Of a stretch of DNA of 5,518 bases, positions 1 to 4,446 are shown piece by piece. The notes below the pieces were generated by a model. It was not told where the DNA came from, made no database searches, and worked only from the letters and a program-made list of their open reading frames with translations. The first letter of the stretch is position 1. The number at the start of each line of letters is the position of its first letter. Made by a program: the position numbers and the translations under genes. Origin of the DNA: Betaproteobacteria bacterium UBA6904 (lineage in GTDB: Bacteria; Pseudomonadota; Gammaproteobacteria; Burkholderiales; SG8-39); contig DKBI01000086.1 in NCBI GenBank assembly GCA_002451175.1, positions 5,017-10,534 on the forward strand. Reading direction: 5' to 3'.

Positions 1-517
1 CCTGGATCTGCGGCCGGCTCATGACCCAGTCGCACAGCCGCGCGTACTTCGACAGCCCAATGAGGTTCGACTGCTCGTTCGGCATCACGCCGATCCACAC
101 CTTGCCGATGATCGGGCAGAGGTGATGCGAGCAGGCGCTGCGCACGGTGATCGGCCCGACGATCATCAGCTCGTTGAGGTGCTCGACGTTCGGGAATTCG
201 GTGACCTCCGGCCGCGCGGCATAGCGCCCGCGGAAGACTTCCGTCAGGTACATGCGCGCCACGCGCCGCGCCGTGTCCTGCGTGTTGTGGTCGCTCTCGG
301 TGTCGATGACGAGGCTCTCCAGCACGCCCTGCATCTTGCCCGCGACCTCCTCGACCAGCTGCGGCAGATCGCCCGGCTCGAGGAACGCCGCGATGCTGTC
401 GTTGGCGTGGAACCGCTCGCGCGCCTTGCGCACGCGCTCGCGGATCTTCTGCGACACCGGGATGCCGATGTCCTCCGCAGGGGGGGTGGCCTTACGGCTC
501 GCTCGCTTTCCGCGCAT
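1..517 (-). CDS. folE: GTP cyclohydrolase I (FolE), 3'-truncated by the window edge
   Basis: This enzyme converts GTP to 7,8-dihydroneopterin triphosphate, the first step of tetrahydrofolate (and other pterin) synthesis, in the cytoplasm. The 172 visible residues run from ATG at 517 to the window edge. The N-terminal 40 residues are basic and variable. After them come DTARRVARMY (81-90), GPITVRSACSHH (121-132), IGLSKYARL (153-161) and RPQIQ (168-172), all FolE signatures. By comparison with the E. coli enzyme, Cys129 and His132 match the zinc ligands Cys110 and His113, and His131 matches catalytic His112. The third zinc ligand (Cys181 in E. coli) would lie in the missing ~50 residues. The start is supported by GGGAG 8 nt upstream. 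The gene follows the GST gene on the same strand after 59 bp and may be co-transcribed with it. A run of seven C sits at codons 11-13 of the coding strand without breaking the frame. Family assignment is secure; the choice between folate and another pterin role is not. Confidence 0.95.
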   Translation of the reverse strand, partial: MRGKRASRKATPPAEDIGIPVSQKIRERVRKARERFHANDSIAAFLEPGDLPQLVEEVAGKMQGVLESLVIDTESDHNTQDTARRVARMYLTEVFRGRYAARPEVTEFPNVEHLNELMIVGPITVRSACSHHLCPIIGKVWIGVMPNEQSNLIGLSKYARLCDWVMSRPQIQ

Positions 518-525
518 GGATCAGG

Positions 526-530
526 CTCCC
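526..530 (-). promoter_or_regulatory. Ribosome binding site of folE
   Basis: On the minus strand GGGAG lies 8 nt before the ATG at 517, a good Shine-Dalgarno match that fixes this start. The rest of the 59-bp gap to the GST stop codon shows no convincing promoter or terminator. Confidence 0.7.
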
Positions 531-576
531 GTCGTGCCGATAAACTCCCATCCTACTCCGCCGGCGCGCCGAGGCC

Positions 577-1239
577 TCATGCCGCTGGCTTGTAGGTATC
601 CAGCTTGATGCGCTCGCGCTCGAGCACGGCCGCCACCACGGGAGCCGCCATCACGCGCTGCACGTAGTCCCGATAGCCGGGCATCGACTGGGGATCGATG
701 CCCGCGAATCCGCCCCAGCGGAACAGCGTGAACGCGTAGGCGTCGTGCACGCCGACGCGCGCGCCGAACCAGTACGGCGACGCCTCCGACGTCCACGCCT
801 GGATGCGCTCGAGATACTTGCGATACCGCGCCATGGCCGCCATGCGAACATCGGCCTGCGCCTCAGGCGAAGTCGCGAAGTCGCTCGGCCGGAACACGTG
901 CGTGAACGTCGGGTGCACGGTATTGTTCATCCACGCGAGCTGCGACAGGGCCTGCGCGCGCGCCCACGGCTCGCCCGGCAGCAAGCCCGCCTGCGGGAAA
1001 CTGCGATCGATGAAATCGCAGATGGCGACGATCTGGTTGAGCGGCCGGCCGTCGACGACGAGCACCGGCACCTGCCCGTTCGGATTCATCGCCAGATACT
1101 CCGGCGTCTTGTGCTCGCCGCGGTGCAGCTTCACCAGGCGCGGCTCGAACGCCGCGCCAGCGGCAGCGTGCGCCGCCTCCAGCGCCACGTGCGGCACGAA
1201 GGAACAGGCACCAGGGGCGTAATAGAGCTCGAGCTTCAT
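577..1239 (-). CDS. Glutathione S-transferase family protein (bacterial beta-class-like)
   Basis: This is a 220-residue cytosolic protein with the two-domain GST layout: a thioredoxin-like N-terminal domain (about 1-82) and an all-helical C-terminal domain (about 92-210). YYAPGACS (6-13) places Cys12 at the position of the catalytic Cys10 of beta-class GSTs. QVPVL (56-60) supplies the cis-proline Pro58. His109 corresponds to beta-class His106. HDAYAF (165-170) holds the N-capping Asp166 of the C-terminal domain. The usual Thr-Glu-Ser/Gly glutathione-contact motif reads Asn68-Gln69-Ile70 here, so glutathione binding may differ. An ATG 13 codons further upstream (1278) is in frame. The start at 1239 is preferred because it has AAGGA 8 nt upstream and because family members begin with MKLYYAPG-like sequence. 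The substrate cannot be told from sequence; detoxification or an aromatic-catabolic role are both possible. It lies upstream of folE on the same strand. Confidence 0.9.
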   Translation of the reverse strand: MKLELYYAPGACSFVPHVALEAAHAAAGAAFEPRLVKLHRGEHKTPEYLAMNPNGQVPVLVVDGRPLNQIVAICDFIDRSFPQAGLLPGEPWARAQALSQLAWMNNTVHPTFTHVFRPSDFATSPEAQADVRMAAMARYRKYLERIQAWTSEASPYWFGARVGVHDAYAFTLFRWGGFAGIDPQSMPGYRDYVQRVMAAPVVAAVLERERIKLDTYKPAA

Positions 1240-1247
1240 CGGCACTT

Positions 1248-1252
1248 TCCTT
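1248..1252 (-). promoter_or_regulatory. Ribosome binding site deciding the GST start
   Basis: On the minus strand AAGGA, within a purine-rich stretch, lies 8 nt before the ATG at 1239. It favours that codon over the in-frame ATG at 1278. Confidence 0.7.
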
Positions 1253-1309
1253 TCTTCTGGTCCGTCACAATCAGACAAACCCGACCGACAGGTTCTTGAC
1301 TTTCACAGA

Positions 1310-1359
1310 TCTGCCGACTTCGCCGGTCTGCCCGGAGGCAGACCGGCGAAGTCGGCAGA
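1310..1359. repeat. Perfect 23-bp inverted repeat with 4-nt loop (hairpin between pta and the GST gene)
   Basis: The left arm (1310-1332) and right arm (1337-1359) are exact reverse complements with no mismatch. They are separated only by CGGA (1333-1336). The hairpin begins 28 bp beyond the pta stop codon and ends 70 bp before the GST start. On transcription from pta it would form a very stable stem, but neither strand shows a U-tract after it, so it is not a textbook intrinsic terminator. It could still stop transcription or protect the pta mRNA 3' end, could be a dispersed extragenic palindrome, or could be a protein-binding site. The remaining intergenic sequence (1240-1309 and 1360-1387) shows no convincing promoter. 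Confidence 0.9.
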
Positions 1360-1387
1360 CCGATGGCACCCCGAAGACCGCACGAGG

Positions 1388-2308
1388 TCATCTTGGCAGC
1401 CCGGGCAATGCCTGCGCCAGCACCAGCGCCGTCGTCGCCACGATGTCGTCGACCGTCGCCCCGCGCGACAGATCGCTGATCGGGCGCGCGAAGCCCTGCA
1501 GCACCGGTCCGATGGCGCGCGCCCCGGCGAGATACTGCGTCAGCTTGTAGGCAATGTTACCCGCGTCGAGATCCGGGAAGACGAGCACGTTCGCGCGGCC
1601 CGCCACGGCGCTGCCGTCGCGCACCTTGCGCCGCGCGACCGCCTCGACCAGCGCGGCATCGGCCTGCAGCTCGCCGTCGATCGCCAGGCCGGGCTCGCGG
1701 GCGCGGGCGATGTCGAGCGCGCGCAGCACCTTGTCCACGCGCGCGTGGCGCGCGCTGCCGCGGGTGGAGAACGACAGCAGCGCGATGCGCGGCTCCTGCC
1801 CGAGGAGCGCGCGGCAGCTGCGCGCCGAGGCGAGCGCCACGTCCGCAAGCTGCTCCGCGTCGGGTTCGACGTTGACCGCGCAATCGGCGTAGACGAGGAC
1901 GCGCTCGCCCAGCACCATGAGGAAGAAACTCGATGGCGTGCCGATGCCCGGTGCGAGGCCGATCGTCATCAGGCCCGCCTCGATGATGCGCGCCGTGGGG
2001 TGCGCCGCGCCCGCCACCAGGGCTTCGGCGTCCCCGGCCCTGACCATGAGGCCCGCGTGGAACAGCGGCTTCGCGGCGACCCGGCGCGCGATTTTCGGAT
2101 TCGCGTCGGGGCGCCCGGCCATGTACAGCGCCGCGTACGCGTCCAGGCGGTCGCTCGCTTCAGGCGCCTGCGGCAGGATCGGCTCGGCGATGCCCGCGTC
2201 GCGCAGGCGTTGCGCCGCGGCGACGATACGCTCGTCGCCCGTCTCCGGGAAGACGACCCGCAACCCGCGCCCCCGCACGCCGGCCATGCACCGCTCGAGA
2301 ATGTCCAT
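1388..2308 (-). CDS. pta: Phosphate acetyltransferase (short Pta/EutD type)
   Basis: This enzyme reversibly moves the acetyl group between CoA and phosphate (acetyl-CoA + Pi to acetyl phosphate + CoA), in the cytoplasm. The 306 residues form a single PTA_PTB domain, with no N-terminal DRTGG/BioD-like extension as in E. coli Pta. Landmarks are FPETGDERI (20-28), [15 protein letters not shown] (87-101), [10 protein letters not shown] (126-135), ADCAVNVEP (141-149), STRGSARH (181-188), DGELQADAA (211-219), [13 protein letters not shown] (244-256) and SDLSRG (278-283). Ser281, Arg282 and Asp288 match the Ser309, Arg310 and Asp316 implicated in catalysis in the Methanosarcina enzyme. The segment around residues 47-70 is about 25 residues shorter than in typical ~330-residue homologues. 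The MDILER opening is typical of the family and supports the ATG at 2308, although the upstream Shine-Dalgarno is poor (GGCGGGAA, too close). No acetate kinase gene lies alongside in the window. It is transcribed divergently from the crotonase gene. Confidence 0.93.
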   Translation of the reverse strand: MDILERCMAGVRGRGLRVVFPETGDERIVAAAQRLRDAGIAEPILPQAPEASDRLDAYAALYMAGRPDANPKIARRVAAKPLFHAGLMVRAGDAEALVAGAAHPTARIIEAGLMTIGLAPGIGTPSSFFLMVLGERVLVYADCAVNVEPDAEQLADVALASARSCRALLGQEPRIALLSFSTRGSARHARVDKVLRALDIARAREPGLAIDGELQADAALVEAVARRKVRDGSAVAGRANVLVFPDLDAGNIAYKLTQYLAGARAIGPVLQGFARPISDLSRGATVDDIVATTALVLAQALPGLPR

Positions 2309-2356
2309 CGTTCCCGCCTAGAATCCCGGTTGATCGCGCTCCCCCGCTAGATTGCC
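2309..2356. promoter_or_regulatory. 48-bp divergent intergenic region between pta and the crotonase gene
   Basis: Both 5' ends face this short gap, so promoters for both directions would have to lie in it or reach into the flanking genes. I could not find a convincing -35/-10 pair on either strand: TTGATC (2330-2335) and TAGATT (2348-2353) on the plus strand are only 12 bp apart. No Shine-Dalgarno precedes the plus-strand ATG. The promoter role is inferred from gene orientation alone. Confidence 0.4.
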
Positions 2357-3214
2357 ATGATCGCCCAGGACATCCAATACGAAATCGCAGAGCGGGTCGC
2401 AACCATCACGCTGCGACGCCCGGACCATCTCAACGCCTTCACGGCGCGCATGCGTGACGAGCTCGTCGAGGCCTTTGCGCAAGCCGACGCCGACGACGAG
2501 GTTCGTGCCGTGATCGTGACGGGCGCAGGGCGGGCGTTTTGCGCCGGCGCCGACCTCTCGGCGGGTCGCGGCACTTTCGATTACCGGGGACGCGAGGGCG
2601 CCGAGCCGGCGGCGCATCGCGACGGCGGTGGCCTCGTCGCGCTGCGCATCTTCGAGATGCGCAAGCCGGTGATCGCCGCCGTCAACGGCGCGGCGGTCGG
2701 CGTCGGCGTGACGATGACGCTGCCGATGGACATTCGCATCGCCTCGACCGAGGCGCGCTTCGGGTTCGTGTTCGCGCGCCGCGGCATGGTGCCGGAAGCC
2801 TGCTCCAGCTGGTTCCTGCCGCGCCTCGTGGGCGTCAGCCGCGCCCTCGAGTGGACTTTCAGCGGCCGCGTGTTCGGCGCCGAGGAGGCGCTCGCGGGCG
2901 GCCTGGTTTCCCGCGTCGTTCCCCCACACGAGCTGCTGCCGGCGGCGCGCGCGCTGGCGCGCGAGATCGCGGAGCAGACCTCGGCCGTATCCGTCGCGCT
3001 GACGCGCCAGATGCTGTGGCGCATGCTCGGCGCGGCGCATCCCATGGACGCACACCGCATCGACTCCCAGGGCATCTACTGGATGGGCGCCTCGCCCGAC
3101 GCCGCCGAAGGCATCGCCTCGTTCAGGGAAAAGCGCGCGCCGCGCTTCGCGATGCGGCCGGGCCAGGACATGCCGCCGTTCTACCCTTGGTGGCCGGAGG
3201 AGCCGTTCCGGTGA
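2357..3214 (+). CDS. Crotonase-superfamily enoyl-CoA isomerase/hydratase with isomerase-type active site
   Basis: This 285-residue cytosolic acyl-CoA enzyme has the crotonase fold. It shows RPDHLNAF (21-28), the first oxyanion-hole segment GRAFCAGADL (58-67), and the second, NGAAVGVGVTM (110-120). Aligned by eye to rat enoyl-CoA hydratase, catalytic Glu144 is replaced by Thr119 and Glu164 by Phe139. VPEACSSWFLPRLVG (145-159) instead puts Glu147 where eukaryotic delta3,delta2-enoyl-CoA isomerase (ECI2) has its PEGCSS glutamate and where PaaG has an aspartate. A double-bond isomerase role is therefore more likely than classical hydration, although annotation pipelines would probably call it enoyl-CoA hydratase. 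The C-terminal tail is rich in Pro, Trp and Phe (271-285). No Shine-Dalgarno precedes the ATG, but MIAQDIQYEI followed by RVATITLRRP is the usual family opening. Its stop overlaps the next gene's start. Confidence 0.88.
   Translation: MIAQDIQYEIAERVATITLRRPDHLNAFTARMRDELVEAFAQADADDEVRAVIVTGAGRAFCAGADLSAGRGTFDYRGREGAEPAAHRDGGGLVALRIFEMRKPVIAAVNGAAVGVGVTMTLPMDIRIASTEARFGFVFARRGMVPEACSSWFLPRLVGVSRALEWTFSGRVFGAEEALAGGLVSRVVPPHELLPAARALAREIAEQTSAVSVALTRQMLWRMLGAAHPMDAHRIDSQGIYWMGASPDAAEGIASFREKRAPRFAMRPGQDMPPFYPWWPEEPFR
3196..3202 (+). promoter_or_regulatory. Strong ribosome binding site of the dadA-like gene, inside the crotonase gene
   Basis: GGAGGAG lies 8 nt before the GTG at 3211. It fixes that GTG as the start rather than any ATG further upstream in the same open frame, and supports translation coupled to the crotonase gene. 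Confidence 0.85.
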
Positions 3215-4446
3215 AAGTCGTCGTTCTCGGCGCGGGCGTGGTCGGCGTTGCGGCGGCGTGGTTTCTGCGCGCGGCAGGGCACGACGTCGAGGTGCTCGAG
3301 CGGCAGCCGGCCGCGGGCCTGGAGACGAGCTTTGCGAACGGCGGGCAGATTTCCGTGAGCCACGCCGAGCCGTGGGCGAACCCCGGGGCGATCCGCAAGA
3401 TCCTGAAGTGGCTGGGGCGCGACGACGCGCCGCTGCTCTTCCGCCTGCGCGCCGACCCGCAGCAATGGCTCTGGGGGCTGAAGTTCCTCCTCGAATGCCG
3501 GCCGGCGCGCAATCGCGCCAACGTCGTGCAACTGGTCAGGCTCGGCCTGTACAGCCGCGCCACGCTGCAGGCGCTGCGCCGCGAGACGGGCCTTCAGTAC
3601 GACCAGCTCGAGCGCGGCATTCTGCACCTGTACACCGAGCCGCGCGATTTCGAGGCCGCCGCGCGCACCGCGGAGCTGATGCGGGGTCTCGGCGTGGACC
3701 GCGTGCCGAAGAGCGTCGAGCAGTGCGTCGCGATCGAGCCGGCCTTGGCCAGCGCGCGGCAGCACCTCGCGGGCGGCACCTATGCGGCGAGCGACGAGTC
3801 GGGCGACGCGCATGCCTTCACGCGGGCGCTTGCCGCGCTGTGCGCGACGCGCGGCGTGCGCTTCGCCTACGGGAGCACGGTGCGCAGCCTCATCGCGTGG
3901 GGCGACCATGTCGAAGGCGTCGAGGTGGGCGATACGCTCGTGCGCGGCGACGCGTACGTCGTCGCGCTCGGCAGCTACAGCGCGCCCCTGCTGCGGCCGC
4001 TCGGCATCCCGCTCGCCATCTACCCGGCGAAAGGCTATTCGGTCACCCTGCCGGTGAGCGAGCCGTCGGCCGCGTGGACCGTGTCGCTGTCGGACGAGGC
4101 GCACAAGCTCGTCTTCTCCCGCCTCGGCAACCGGCTGCGCATCGCGGGCACGGCCGAACTCACGGGCTACGACACCACGGTCAACGAAGTCCGCTGCCGC
4201 GCGATTCTGCAGCGCACGCTGGAGCTGTTCCCGCGTGCGGGCGACGCGTCGAAGGCCGAATTCTGGGCCGGCTTGCGGCCGGCGACCCCGGGCAACGTGC
4301 CCTGCGTCGGGCGCACGCGGCTGCGCAATCTCTTCCTCGACACGGGCCACGGCACGCTCGGCTGGACGCACGCCTGCGGCTCGGGCCGCGCCCTCGCCGA
4401 CATCGTCAGCAACCGCCAACCCGAAGTCGAGTTCGACTTTACTTAG
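3211..4446 (+). CDS. dadA: FAD-dependent D-amino-acid dehydrogenase (DadA-like)
   Basis: This is a 411-residue flavoprotein of the DAO superfamily. DadA oxidatively deaminates D-amino acids to 2-oxo acids and ammonia, passing electrons to the respiratory chain, and acts as a peripheral protein at the cytoplasmic membrane. The start is GTG. The first residues form the Rossmann FAD-binding motif GAGVVG (7-12), with Glu30 ending the second strand. ETSFANGGQIS (38-48) and HAEPWANPG are DadA hallmarks. The C-terminal part has WAGLRPATPG, VGRTR and DTGHGTLGWTHACGSG, the conserved FAD/substrate region. Length is close to E. coli DadA (432). The open frame runs upstream into the crotonase gene, but that part is an out-of-frame shadow. 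The GTG overlaps the crotonase TGA (GTGA). No alanine racemase gene lies next to it, so the substrate may not be D-alanine. The stop TAG falls inside the end of the convergent gene. Confidence 0.88.
   Translation: MKVVVLGAGVVGVAAAWFLRAAGHDVEVLERQPAAGLETSFANGGQISVSHAEPWANPGAIRKILKWLGRDDAPLLFRLRADPQQWLWGLKFLLECRPARNRANVVQLVRLGLYSRATLQALRRETGLQYDQLERGILHLYTEPRDFEAAARTAELMRGLGVDRVPKSVEQCVAIEPALASARQHLAGGTYAASDESGDAHAFTRALAALCATRGVRFAYGSTVRSLIAWGDHVEGVEVGDTLVRGDAYVVALGSYSAPLLRPLGIPLAIYPAKGYSVTLPVSEPSAAWTVSLSDEAHKLVFSRLGNRLRIAGTAELTGYDTTVNEVRCRAILQRTLELFPRAGDASKAEFWAGLRPATPGNVPCVGRTRLRNLFLDTGHGTLGWTHACGSGRALADIVSNRQPEVEFDFT

Noticed and set aside
562..571. Small palindrome CGGCGCGCCG between the folE and GST genes
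   Set aside because: It is a 10-bp GC-only palindrome with no loop or T-run, which is expected by chance in this composition and too weak to call a terminator.
862..890. Short tandem GCGAAGTC repeat in the GST gene that shares a 10-mer with the hairpin arm
   Set aside because: The match is only 10 bp in GC-rich sequence and the stretch encodes ordinary GST residues, so it is probably coincidence.
1240..1278. 13-residue N-terminal extension of the GST from an ATG at 1278
   Set aside because: The extension is not family-like, and the ATG at 1239 has a good ribosome binding site and the usual family opening.
745..1299. A 184-codon plus-strand frame opposite the GST gene
   Set aside because: It is an antisense shadow of a well-supported GST, with no family motifs.
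1300..1310. TTGACT on the plus strand as a possible -35 box
   Set aside because: No matching -10 hexamer and no plus-strand gene lies downstream before pta's antisense; not supported.
1745..2350. A 201-codon plus-strand frame opposite pta
   Set aside because: Arg-rich shadow sequence; pta on the other strand has complete catalytic motifs.
2539..3210. Upstream extension of the dadA-like frame to an ATG at 2539
   Set aside because: This part is Arg-rich shadow sequence lying out of frame over the crotonase gene. The GTG at 3211 has a strong ribosome binding site and begins exactly at the FAD-binding motif.
3181..4419. A 412-codon open frame on the minus strand opposite the dadA-like gene
   Set aside because: Its translation is Arg/Ala-rich low-complexity sequence typical of GC-rich shadow frames, and the opposite strand encodes a clear DadA family protein.
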